NCBI RefSeq assembly: GCF_023721815.1
Contig: NZ_JAMDLI010000022.1
Coordinates: forward strand, 124,001 to 188,000
DNA length: 64,000 bases
Direction of reading: 5' to 3'
Origin: Pleomorphomonas sp. JP5
Lineage (GTDB): Bacteria > Pseudomonadota > Alphaproteobacteria > Rhizobiales > Pleomorphomonadaceae
The position numbers and the translations under genes were made by a program. The notes under the pieces are model-generated. The model was not told where the DNA came from and did no database searches. It worked only from the letters and a program-made list of their open reading frames with translations. Positions 8,859-18,420 of the stretch are shown here, one piece after another. Numbering within the stretch: position 1 is the first letter of the stretch; each line of letters opens with the position of its first letter.

Positions 8859-9317
8859 ATGCGGCCCGAACTCGCCCAGTCTCTCGCCTTCCTGGAGCGT
8901 CTTGCCGATAACGCGCGGGCCGAGCCAGTCCTGTTCGGGACGGCCGTTCTCGAGTTGCTGGGCATCGGCGGCTTTCAGGCATCCGACCTGGATGTCATCG
9001 TCTCCGTCGACGACGCCGAAGCTCTGGCGGCGGCGGCCGGTGTCGAGCCGGACGGGCAGGGTGGCAACGACAGGTTCCGGTCCCGCGTACACCTCCATCT
9101 CGACGGCGCACCGCTTGTCATCGACATTATGGCCGAGATGAGCATTGGGTCGTCGGATGGCTGGACGCCCTATGACCTTCGGGAGATCACCGAGATCGCC
9201 GTTGACGGAAGGCGGTTCCGAGCAGCCTCTCTCGCCGATCTCCGGCGATTCTACTCGCTTGCCGGGCGAACGAAGGACATCGCAAAGATTGCCGCCCTCG
9301 ACGCCATCCTGGCCTGA
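8859..9317 (+). CDS. Nucleotidyltransferase-fold protein, function unknown
   Basis: A 152-residue protein with the N-terminal pattern of MNT/Pol-beta-fold nucleotidyltransferases: a helix, then GTAVLELLGI, then SDLDVIVSVDD (the D-x-D metal motif), then a third strand APLVIDIMAEM that could supply the third acidic residue. The C-terminal part (SLADLRRFYSLAGRTKDIAKI) resembles the lysine/aspartate end of AbiEii-like or DUF-type nucleotidyltransferases. The first ATG abuts the stop of the DUF6898 gene. No toxin-antitoxin partner is evident, since the upstream protein is not a known antitoxin. Substrate is unknown. Confidence 0.7.
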   Translation: MRPELAQSLAFLERLADNARAEPVLFGTAVLELLGIGGFQASDLDVIVSVDDAEALAAAAGVEPDGQGGNDRFRSRVHLHLDGAPLVIDIMAEMSIGSSDGWTPYDLREITEIAVDGRRFRAASLADLRRFYSLAGRTKDIAKIAALDAILA

Positions 9318-9493
9318 GACGATCGCATATTCGATTTAGGCGGGGCTGCTGGTCGCTCGTTGGGCGGCCCTCCGGTTGATGGCACCCCCCCGCTCGTGAT
9401 AAGCGACGCCCGTCACGGGCGCGCGTGGCGCCGGGGCATTTCGTCCCGGTCAGTCCGGCCCAAGAAACGTCCCTTGACGGAACGGAAACCCAA

Positions 9494-10789
<1,296 letters not shown>

Positions 10790-10807
10790 TTTCAGTCCAC
10801 GGAAACA

Positions 10808-10849
10808 ACAAGCCGCCGCGTGGGGATGCTCACGCGGCGGCTTTGTTTT
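10808..10849. terminator. Bidirectional terminator between glyA and the FIST receptor gene
   Basis: Stem 10810-10821 / 10832-10843 (12 pairs, loop about 10 bases) followed by TGTTTT on the plus strand and by an A/T-rich flank on the other. It lies between two convergent genes and can serve both. Confidence 0.8.
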
Positions 10850-10873
10850 GGAATTTGCTCAGGCCGCGGCCGA

Positions 10874-12937
10874 TCAGGCGACCTCCCGGTCGCTCTTATC
10901 GAGCCGATGCAGGAACTCGATGCTGCTGACCGCCTGCTCGACACTGCTTCGATGGCCGGCCACGATTGAGGACAGACCGGCGATCGACCGTTCGAAGTGG
11001 CCGCTCTGGGCAAAGATCTCTTCCACGTTGCCCACGATCTGCTTGTAGCGCTCGCCCTCTTCGGAAAACTCCCGCTTGGTGGCTTCGATGATGACGCCGA
11101 GCTCCCGAAGCGACTCCTCGATGTTGGCGATGGCTGTCTGTGTGTGACCGAGCGTGGCCTTGGTGTCGTTGGCGAGCTTCTTCACCTCGCCGGCCACCAC
11201 GCCGAAACCGCGCCCCGCTTCACCTGCGCGTGCCGCCTCGATGGTGGCATTGAGGGCGAGCAGGTTGGTCTGACCGGTGATGTTGTCGATGACTGCCACG
11301 ACTTGGCGCAGCGCGGAAAGCGCGTCGTTGAGACCGCCAAAGCGTGCGGCGAGCGCCTCAGTGTTGGAGGGCTGACCGCTCTGCTCCGGACGGGAGTCGA
11401 CCATGGCTGCGCGTATGCCGGACATGATCTCGCCAACGCTGGAGATCTCCGAGAGAGTGCCCTCAATTCTCGAGGACATCTCGAGATAGTCGGAGATCTT
11501 TTCGATGACGCCGGTTCTCAGGCGGTTCAGGATTTCGACCCGCTTCAGCCGGTTGCGCGTGAAGTAGTTGACGAAACTCGCGTAATGGATTGCGAAGTTG
11601 TCGAGATAATCGTCCGCGAAGTCCGTCTCAACGTTTGAGAAGAAAACGATTGCCGACAGGGTCTGGTTGATGTTGATGCCGAACAGCTCGCCGTAGGTCG
11701 AGAATCCTGCCACGGGCGCAGGCCAAATGCCGCCTGTTCGCGACAGCGCCTGTGCATTCGACAGACGGCGCAGGATGCAGTCGTTCATCAGTACGCCAGC
11801 CGGCTTCGGTTTGCCGCGCAGATAGCGCTCGATGTCGGCGCGGGTCTGTTCGAGAAAGTCGGTCTGTTCAAGCAACGTCAGTTCGTCACCGGGGCCGATA
11901 TCGCAGTAGAAGTAGAACACTTCCTTCTCGAGGTCGATCTTGGACACCGAGCGGACGAACAGCTCCTTGCCCAGCTCGATCCCGAACGCCTTGCCCTTGA
12001 GAGCCTCTTCGAGCTTCTCCGGCACAACCCTCAACGCAGAAGAGAGAGCCTCGACCAGTGAGACGACCTTGCCGCTCTTGTCGTCGATGACGGCGCTGAC
12101 CGACCGTCGATCGGTATCTGCGTCGACAACGACGAAACTCGGTCCGGTTTTCCGGAAATTCTGGCTCTTCATGACGCCGTAGCGTTGCCCCGGCGCCATC
12201 TTGACGAAGGCGACGACGGCGTGGTCCTTCACGATTTGCCGGCCATCGAACAGAAGCGTCTCGGTAAAGGTCAGGGCATCACCGGCGGAGCCGCCGACGA
12301 ACAGGCAGGGGAAGCGCCCGGACTCGTAGACTGCTTCCATGAAGTAGCTTTCCGACATGGAAAGCCCATCGACGAAGGTCAGCGCGAAAGTCGTCTTGGC
12401 GTCAATGTGCATGGCCGGCTTCACGGCGCTCAGTGCCGACACGATCTTGGCGATCCGTTTGCTGTGCGACATCGAGGATCTGCCATCTCTGAGATCCTGC
12501 GAGGAGAGTGGCACCGAAAACACCTCGGCCTTTTCGATCAATGCCGGCGAGAAGACTTGCAGGACGACGTTCTGCCAACTGCCGTCCGTCTCGCAATAAA
12601 CCTTCTCTCCACCTTTGGCGCAGAGCTCGCCCGCGGTTGTGGTGGCCACAACCTCGGCCGTGTGGGCAAGCGACTTGATCTTGCGGGTCACACTTGCGAA
12701 ATCGACCTTTGGCGAGACGAAAGCGAGCACCAGGCTGGCCTGGATGCCGTCAAACAGGAAGTCGTCAGGGCTGACGCTGGAGAGAGAGGCGTCCGTTCGC
12801 AATATCCTGAGAGGCTCCGTTGCCGAGGCGGATGAGCCCGTCTGCTCTCGCTTCGGCTCGCCATCGGGTGTCGCGACGGCGGCATTTTGTGGCGGTCTGC
12901 TTATCCGCTTCGACAGTATCTTGTCGAATAGTTTCAT
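10874..12937 (-). CDS. Cytoplasmic chemoreceptor with FIST sensor and MCP signalling domain
   Basis: A 687-residue soluble signal transducer. Residues about 60-240 form a FIST N-terminal sensor ([21 protein letters not shown]) and about 250-405 a FIST C-terminal domain ([27 protein letters not shown]). A helical linker leads to a methyl-accepting-type signalling hairpin whose tip reads [20 protein letters not shown] (about 553-575), then [16 protein letters not shown]. There are no transmembrane segments. FIST domains are proposed to bind small ligands such as amino acids, and the tip would engage CheA/CheW. No che genes lie nearby, so it must use a pathway encoded elsewhere. Confidence 0.88.
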   Translation of the reverse strand: MKLFDKILSKRISRPPQNAAVATPDGEPKREQTGSSASATEPLRILRTDASLSSVSPDDFLFDGIQASLVLAFVSPKVDFASVTRKIKSLAHTAEVVATTTAGELCAKGGEKVYCETDGSWQNVVLQVFSPALIEKAEVFSVPLSSQDLRDGRSSMSHSKRIAKIVSALSAVKPAMHIDAKTTFALTFVDGLSMSESYFMEAVYESGRFPCLFVGGSAGDALTFTETLLFDGRQIVKDHAVVAFVKMAPGQRYGVMKSQNFRKTGPSFVVVDADTDRRSVSAVIDDKSGKVVSLVEALSSALRVVPEKLEEALKGKAFGIELGKELFVRSVSKIDLEKEVFYFYCDIGPGDELTLLEQTDFLEQTRADIERYLRGKPKPAGVLMNDCILRRLSNAQALSRTGGIWPAPVAGFSTYGELFGININQTLSAIVFFSNVETDFADDYLDNFAIHYASFVNYFTRNRLKRVEILNRLRTGVIEKISDYLEMSSRIEGTLSEISSVGEIMSGIRAAMVDSRPEQSGQPSNTEALAARFGGLNDALSALRQVVAVIDNITGQTNLLALNATIEAARAGEAGRGFGVVAGEVKKLANDTKATLGHTQTAIANIEESLRELGVIIEATKREFSEEGERYKQIVGNVEEIFAQSGHFERSIAGLSSIVAGHRSSVEQAVSSIEFLHRLDKSDREVA

Positions 12938-13529
12938 TCTATCCTCCAGAATTCAGCATCCGCCCGTTTCTCTCCTTTCGCATTTCTACGCAGTGACCGT
13001 TAATGTTGCATTATGCGGAATGTTCAATATCCATTTTGAATATTTTCTTGGTTTGGTGCGGGCCAAGAAGTGATTTTCCTGGGCCGGAGATATATTGGCA
13101 AATCACGCAAGTCGCTTGGCCGATCCTGCGGTTATGCTCCGTAGTTGCGAAACAGTCGTATTTGTTCCTGAAACGATGGGCGACTCTTCCTCGCGGCCGT
13201 CGCCGCCATGTCGTTCAGTTCGGCCTTTTGGGTTTGGCGCCATCGGCTCGGGCGTTTACTTGGGGCGCTGCGCCGTGCCAATGCAGACCCAGAGGCGATC
13301 CATGTGGGGCGAACGTCGGCGTGGACCATCATGCGGGGGATAGTGCATTACCGAGTTCCACAGGCTGCCTCGCTACAGGTACTTTACGGTGCTGCCCTTT
13401 CGCGCTTTTCTTGAACCGGCCTGGGCTTTGGTGCGAGGCTTCAACCTCGGGCGGGCGCTGATCAGTCTCTAGACATCGGTCGCTTTCGCAAGATGATCGA
13501 CTGAAGTGAGCACGGGAAGACGCAATCGG
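12938..13529. other. Intergenic region upstream of the FIST receptor and pbpC
   Basis: About 590 bases separating divergent genes. The part near the receptor (12980-13100) is AT-rich and likely promoter DNA; it contains TTCTTGG (13045-13051) / CCAAGAA (13063-13069). The rest is GC-rich and has short open frames without ribosome sites or recognisable protein features. I see no RNA gene. Confidence 0.5.
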
Positions 13530-15605
13530 ATGAAGACGCGTGGTCGTCTGGTCAAAGTCTGTCTGATCGTTCTTTCGGTGGTCGCCATCTCCGGGGTGGC
13601 TGCCGTCGTGCAGTTCCGCGCCCTTGTTGATGCGACACCGCCTGTCGATCTCTTTGCTCCCACCTCGCAGGTCGTGACTGCGCGAGACGGCGATATTCTG
13701 CGCGCCTACACGGTTGGCGACGGGCTCTGGCGCCTGCCTGTCGATCCGGCGCGCGTCGATCCGGGCTATGTGGCGTTGCTTCTTGCCACCGAGGACGGAC
13801 GTTTCCGGGAGCACAATGGCGTCGATCCGAAAGCCTTGTTCCGTGCCGGTTGGCAGCTGGTGACGCATGGGCGCATCGTCTCGGGCGGATCGACGCTGAC
13901 CATGCAGGTGGTGCGTCTTTCCGAGCGCCTGCATACCCGCTCGCCGATCGGCAAGTTCGGGCAGATCGTCAAGGCTCTTGCCCTCGAGCGTTTTGCCGGC
14001 AAGGACGATATCCTCGCCGCCTATCTCAGCCTCGCGCCGTTCGGTGGCAATCTGGAAGGCGTACGCTCGGCCTCGTTGGCCTGGTTCGGCAAGGAACCGG
14101 CTCGCCTTACTCCGGCCGAGGCGGCATTTCTGGTCGCCTTGCCGCAGGCGCCCGAGGCAAGGCGGCCGGACCGCTACCCTGACGCAGCCAAGGCGGCGCG
14201 AGACCGTATCCTGAGGCAAGCTGCCGAGCGCGGCATTCTTTCGCGCGCCGATGCCGACGCTGCCGTGGCCGAGCCGGTTCCGACCCGGCGACGCGATTTT
14301 CCATTGGTTGCCGCTCATGCCGCCGACCGGGCGGTGGCGGCCGATCCCAAGCGGGGCGAAATCAGGCTGACCATCGACGGCAAGCTGCAGACCTCGCTCG
14401 AAGGGCTCGCCGCCGAGCGGGCGAGCGCCATCGGCCCCAACGTCTCGGTGGCTATCATGGTCGCTGAGGAAGCAAGTGGCGACGTGGTGGCTTCCGTCGG
14501 GTCGGCCGGCCTGTTCGACCAGAAGCGGTCCGGCTCCATCGACATGACCAGGGCGGTCCGGTCGCCCGGATCGACGCTGAAGCCATTCATCTATGGTCTC
14601 GCCTTCGACGCCGGTATCGCCCATCCCGAGACGCTGGTCGAGGACCGCCCCACTGCCTTTGGCGGTTACACGCCCAACAACTTCGACAAGACCTTTCGCG
14701 GCACGGTGACTGTGCGGCAAGCGCTGGCCGAAAGTCTCAACGTGCCGGCCATCCAGACGCTGGAACTGGTCGGACCGGCACGGCTGGTCGCTCGCTTCCG
14801 CCGGGCCGGCGTCGAGGCAAAGCTGCCGGACATGGCATCCGCCAATCTCGCGGTCGGGCTCGGTGGCGTCGGCCTGACGCTAGACGATTTGACGACGCTC
14901 TACATGGCCTTGGCTCGTGGTGGCCGCCCCATCGCGTTGCGCGAGCGGGTCGATGCCGTGGGGCCGGCCGAGCCACCCAAGCCGCTGATGGACGAACGCG
15001 CCGCCGCCTATGTCACAGATATCCTGGCAGGGCAGCTTGGTGCGGCCAAGGGCGACGTCCGCGTCGCCATCAAGACGGGAACGTCCTATGGCTATCGCGA
15101 CGCGTGGGCGATGGGCTACGACGGTCGGTATGTGGTCGGCGTCTGGGTCGGACGGCCGGATGGCGCGCCGTTGCCCGGTCTGATGGGCGTCGATGTGGCC
15201 GTGCCGATCCTGGCCGATACCTTCGTTCGGGCGGGCGGGACGACACGCTTGCCGCCGGAACCGCCGGGCCTCCTCAAGGTCTCCAATGCCGAGCTGCCGC
15301 CGCCTCTTCAGCGACTGCGCGGCGCGCGGGCGGCTGTTGCTCTGAAGGATGCCGGACCGGAGATCGCCTATCCCCCCACGGGCGCGCGCGTCGATCTCGG
15401 CTTCCGCTCCGGCTCGCCTCAGCCGCTTGCCCTCAAGGTCAGGAACGGCAAGGGACCGTTCACTTGGCTCGCCGATGGAGCGCCAGTGGCGCGGGAGCCA
15501 TGGGCGCGTCAGTTCAGCTACTTCCCGAAGGGCGCCGGCTTCGTGACGCTGTCTGTGATCGACGGCGAGGGCAGGGCGGACCGAGTGACCGTTTTCGTGG
15601 AATGA
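13530..15605 (+). CDS. pbpC: Penicillin-binding protein 1C (class A bifunctional)
   Basis: Inner-membrane glycosyltransferase/transpeptidase of peptidoglycan synthesis, 691 residues. After an N-terminal anchor (about 8-28) comes the GT51 domain with the catalytic Glu in ATEDGRF (E88) and GGSTLTMQ, then the transpeptidase with S348-T-L-K, and KTG at 515-517 (KTGTSYGYRDAWAMG). The C-terminal roughly 100 residues form the BiPBP_C domain characteristic of PbpC. ATG 13530 follows GGGAAG; GTG 13506 would add eight residues. The alpha-2-macroglobulin gene that often precedes pbpC is absent here. Confidence 0.93.
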   Translation: MKTRGRLVKVCLIVLSVVAISGVAAVVQFRALVDATPPVDLFAPTSQVVTARDGDILRAYTVGDGLWRLPVDPARVDPGYVALLLATEDGRFREHNGVDPKALFRAGWQLVTHGRIVSGGSTLTMQVVRLSERLHTRSPIGKFGQIVKALALERFAGKDDILAAYLSLAPFGGNLEGVRSASLAWFGKEPARLTPAEAAFLVALPQAPEARRPDRYPDAAKAARDRILRQAAERGILSRADADAAVAEPVPTRRRDFPLVAAHAADRAVAADPKRGEIRLTIDGKLQTSLEGLAAERASAIGPNVSVAIMVAEEASGDVVASVGSAGLFDQKRSGSIDMTRAVRSPGSTLKPFIYGLAFDAGIAHPETLVEDRPTAFGGYTPNNFDKTFRGTVTVRQALAESLNVPAIQTLELVGPARLVARFRRAGVEAKLPDMASANLAVGLGGVGLTLDDLTTLYMALARGGRPIALRERVDAVGPAEPPKPLMDERAAAYVTDILAGQLGAAKGDVRVAIKTGTSYGYRDAWAMGYDGRYVVGVWVGRPDGAPLPGLMGVDVAVPILADTFVRAGGTTRLPPEPPGLLKVSNAELPPPLQRLRGARAAVALKDAGPEIAYPPTGARVDLGFRSGSPQPLALKVRNGKGPFTWLADGAPVAREPWARQFSYFPKGAGFVTLSVIDGEGRADRVTVFVE

Positions 15606-15691
15606 GTACGACGCGCCGGTGAGGGCGCTTGCCTTTTGGTCGTCGGGAGGGCATGCCCGTCTCCGTCGAATTACGGAAGGCGGGAACGGCG

Positions 15692-17056
15692 ATGACCAGG
15701 AAGGAACGCGTGGCGCTGGTGTCGCTGGTCGCCAGCCTCAGTCTTACCGCCGCCAAGCTCTCCATAGGCCTGATGATCGGCTCGCTGGCGCTCGTGACCG
15801 ACGCGCTGCATTCGGGCACCGACGCCATCGCGACGCTTGTCACGTTCCTGGCGGTGCGTTTTGCCGATCGGCCGGCCGACGACGACCACCCCTATGGCCA
15901 TGGCAAGTTCGAGGATCTCGCCGCGCTGGGGGAGGGGACGCTCCTGCTGGTGCTGGCCGGCGGCGTTGCCGTGGAGGCTTGGAATCGTTTTGCCGGCGCG
16001 GCGCCGCCGCCATCTGTCGGCGTCATCGCCTTTGCCGTGTTGGGCGCCGAGATCGTCATCAATCTCTGGCGCGCCTGGGCCTTGAACAAGACGGCGAAGG
16101 AAACCGGCAGTCGCGCTCTGGCTGCGGACGCCATGCACTTCCTGTCCGATGTGGCCTCGTCGGTGATCGTCATCGTCGGCTTTGTTGCGACGCTCTATGG
16201 CGCCGATTGGGCCGACTCGGTGACCGCGGCGGCCATCGCCGTGTTCATCGGCTGGCTGGGCCTCCGAATGATCCGCCGCACCATCGACGAGCTGACCGAC
16301 CGGGTGCCGCCGGCCATTGCTCGTACGCTCCGTCGGTTGCTTCTGGATCTGCCCGGCGTGGTTGCCATCGATCAGCTCCGCGTCCGTACGGTCGGTCCCC
16401 GGCACTTCGTCGATATCTCCGCGGCTGTTCCCCGAACTTTCAGTTTCGACGAGACGGCTGCGGTCAAGCGGGCGATGGTGGCGGCCATCTTGGATGAGAT
16501 CGAGGATGCCGAGGCGACGGTCAGTCTGCGGCCGGTCCCGATCGACGACGAGAGCGTCAGGGAGCGCGTGTTCCTCGCTGCGTCGCGCGAGCGCATTCCC
16601 GTTCACCACATCACCATTCAGCATCTCGGCGACCGTCTCTCCGTGTCGCTCGATTGCGAGGTGGAGGGTTCCATGCCGCTCGGAGAGGCGCATGAGGTAG
16701 CGAGCCGCCTGGAAGCCGCCGTCCGCGCTGAAATCGGCGCCGAGATCGAGGTGGAGACGCATCTCGAACCTCTTTATCCCGACCTCATTCCCGGCGAACG
16801 CTTGCCCGAGGATCGCGTTGCCGCCTACGCCGCCACTCTCAGGGCGGCGGCGGACAAGCATGGCGTGTCAGACGTCCACAACGTGCGTGTTCGCGAGATC
16901 GGCGAAGGACTTTTCGTTGCCTTTCATTGCCGCTTCCCGGCGACGCTTTCCGCCGCCGAGGTGCATCGCCGCGCCGACGCGGTGGAGCGCATGGCGCGTG
17001 CTGCCTTTCCAGAGATCCGCCGCATCGTCAGCCACCCGGAACCCCTGAGGGAGTGA
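15692..17056 (+). CDS. Cation diffusion facilitator (CDF) metal exporter with extended C-terminus
   Basis: A 454-residue inner-membrane divalent-metal/proton antiporter. About six helices occupy residues 10-205 with the metal-site motifs DALHSGTDA and DAMHFLSDVASS and the cytoplasmic loop HPYGHGKFED. A normal C-terminal ferredoxin-like domain (about 210-285) is followed by two more segments of similar character (about 290-365 and 375-450, the latter with HNVRVREIGEGLFVAFHC). That makes the tail more than twice the usual length. ATG 15692 has GGAAGG upstream; ATG 15653 is an alternative. It lies 86 bases after pbpC and may share its transcript. Metal specificity is unknown. Confidence 0.88.
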   Translation: MTRKERVALVSLVASLSLTAAKLSIGLMIGSLALVTDALHSGTDAIATLVTFLAVRFADRPADDDHPYGHGKFEDLAALGEGTLLLVLAGGVAVEAWNRFAGAAPPPSVGVIAFAVLGAEIVINLWRAWALNKTAKETGSRALAADAMHFLSDVASSVIVIVGFVATLYGADWADSVTAAAIAVFIGWLGLRMIRRTIDELTDRVPPAIARTLRRLLLDLPGVVAIDQLRVRTVGPRHFVDISAAVPRTFSFDETAAVKRAMVAAILDEIEDAEATVSLRPVPIDDESVRERVFLAASRERIPVHHITIQHLGDRLSVSLDCEVEGSMPLGEAHEVASRLEAAVRAEIGAEIEVETHLEPLYPDLIPGERLPEDRVAAYAATLRAAADKHGVSDVHNVRVREIGEGLFVAFHCRFPATLSAAEVHRRADAVERMARAAFPEIRRIVSHPEPLRE

Positions 17057-17061
17057 CGGGC

Positions 17062-17079
17062 GCCCGCGACGGCGCGGGC
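17062..17079. terminator. Hairpin between convergent CDF and kdsD genes
   Basis: GCCCGCG (17062-17068) pairs with CGCGGGC (17073-17079) around ACGG, in the 25-base gap between two convergent stop codons. No T-run follows, so its strength is doubtful. Confidence 0.45.
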
Positions 17080-17081
17080 TG

Positions 17082-18089
17082 TCACGCCACGCCGATGCGC
17101 AGCAGGTCGAGGGTGTGCAGGATGCCGGTCGGCTTCCGGTTCTTGACGACGAACAGCACGGAAATCTTGCGGTTCTGCAGAAGGTCGAGCGCTTCGGCGG
17201 CGAAAATCTGCGGCGCGACGGTGACCGGATTGCGCGTCATGACGTCCGCGACGGGCGTTTCCAGCTTGCTGGCGCTCAACTGCGGGCCGAGGTCGGAGTG
17301 CACGAAGCGACGGAGATCGCCGTCGGTGACGACTCCGACCAACTGGCCAGCATCGTCGACGACGCCGACGACGCCGAACCCGCCCGAGCTGATGGCCAGG
17401 ATGGCTTCCGTCATCCGACTGTCTGCGTTGATCAGCGGAAGCCGGTCAGTATGCATGATCTCCGACACGCGACGGAGCTGCGAACCGAGCTTGCCGCCTG
17501 GGTGGACGATGTGGAAGTCGTTTTCCGAGAAGCCTTTCCGCACCATGACGCCCATGGCGATGGCGTCGCCGATGGCAAGCTGAAGCACCGTCGATGTTGT
17601 CGGGGCGAGATTATGCGGACAGGCTTCCCGTACGCGCGGCAGGATCAACGCCACGTCGGCCGCGGCGGCCAGCGTCGATTCAGCACCGGCTGTGAGCGCG
17701 ATCACCGGTACGTTGAAGCGCTTGGCGAAGGCCAGGACAACCGCGAGCTCGGTGGTCTCGCCCGACCAGGACAGCGCCATGATGACGTCGGTGCCGTCGA
17801 CCATGCCGAGGTCGCCATGGCCGGCCTCCGTGGGATGGACGTAATAGGCTGGCGTGCCGGTGGAGGAGAAGGTCGCGGCAAGCTTGCGGGCGATATGGCC
17901 GCTTTTGCCGATGCCGGTGACGATAAGACGCCCCTTGCCCTCGGCGACGATTCCGATGGCTTTGTCGATGGCCTCGCCGAGTGGGCCGCGAAGCGCGGCT
18001 TCCTCAAGGGCAGCGACGCCCGTCCGGGTGATTTCGATGGCGTGCAGCGCTGCTGCGAGAGCGGGCTTCGGAAGGGGACTGTCGGTCAT
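17082..18089 (-). CDS. kdsD: Arabinose-5-phosphate isomerase (KpsF/GutQ family)
   Basis: Converts ribulose 5-phosphate to arabinose 5-phosphate, the first step to the lipopolysaccharide sugar Kdo. The 335-residue protein has a SIS sugar-isomerase domain (about 35-175; GIGKSGHIARKLAATFSSTG, SWSGETTE) and a CBS pair (about 205-330; VVTDGDLRRF, ILHTLDLLRIG). ATG 18089 agrees with family N-termini, although the ribosome site is poor; the open frame extends upstream to 18257 without a better signal. It stands alone, divergent from ntrY. Confidence 0.93.
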   Translation of the reverse strand: MTDSPLPKPALAAALHAIEITRTGVAALEEAALRGPLGEAIDKAIGIVAEGKGRLIVTGIGKSGHIARKLAATFSSTGTPAYYVHPTEAGHGDLGMVDGTDVIMALSWSGETTELAVVLAFAKRFNVPVIALTAGAESTLAAAADVALILPRVREACPHNLAPTTSTVLQLAIGDAIAMGVMVRKGFSENDFHIVHPGGKLGSQLRRVSEIMHTDRLPLINADSRMTEAILAISSGGFGVVGVVDDAGQLVGVVTDGDLRRFVHSDLGPQLSASKLETPVADVMTRNPVTVAPQIFAAEALDLLQNRKISVLFVVKNRKPTGILHTLDLLRIGVA

Positions 18090-18420
18090 ATCGGCTTCGA
18101 TCCGCGATATTGGGGCCGCTGGCTCGCCCCGACCTTTGTCTTTGCCCGATGCGGTCGCGGAGCAAATGTCGGAGTCATGGGAACCACTTGCGGCTTCTGT
18201 TTCTCGCGAAGCTTGGAGGCCTGGCGTCCGATCGAAAGATCGAGCCGTCGGGGTCAAGTTCGCTCCGCGAGCCGCCTTGTTAGTTCATTGCGGACGGATG
18301 TAAAGCGGGCCTTGTGGCGTTAGCGGGGCAAAACGCTCGGAGAGGCGGCTTTTGCACGTTGTTTTCGTCAAGAAGCCGCAATCGTGATAGACGGCTCGCG
18401 ATGTGGAATGGAGGCGGACG
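18090..18420. other. Divergent promoter region kdsD / ntrY
   Basis: 331 bases without a gene, holding the promoters of two divergent genes. A GGAGG ribosome site for ntrY is at about 18409-18413. I see no clear dyad or RNA gene. Confidence 0.4.

Noticed and set aside
8859-9317. Toxin of an AbiE-type toxin-antitoxin pair
   Set aside because: The fold is similar, but the protein is about half the usual length and the upstream gene is not an AbiEi-type antitoxin.
13003-13461. Plus-strand frame of 152 codons before pbpC
   Set aside because: No ribosome site, unusual composition (rich in Cys, Arg, Trp), and no similarity that I recognise; other frames in this gap are equally open.
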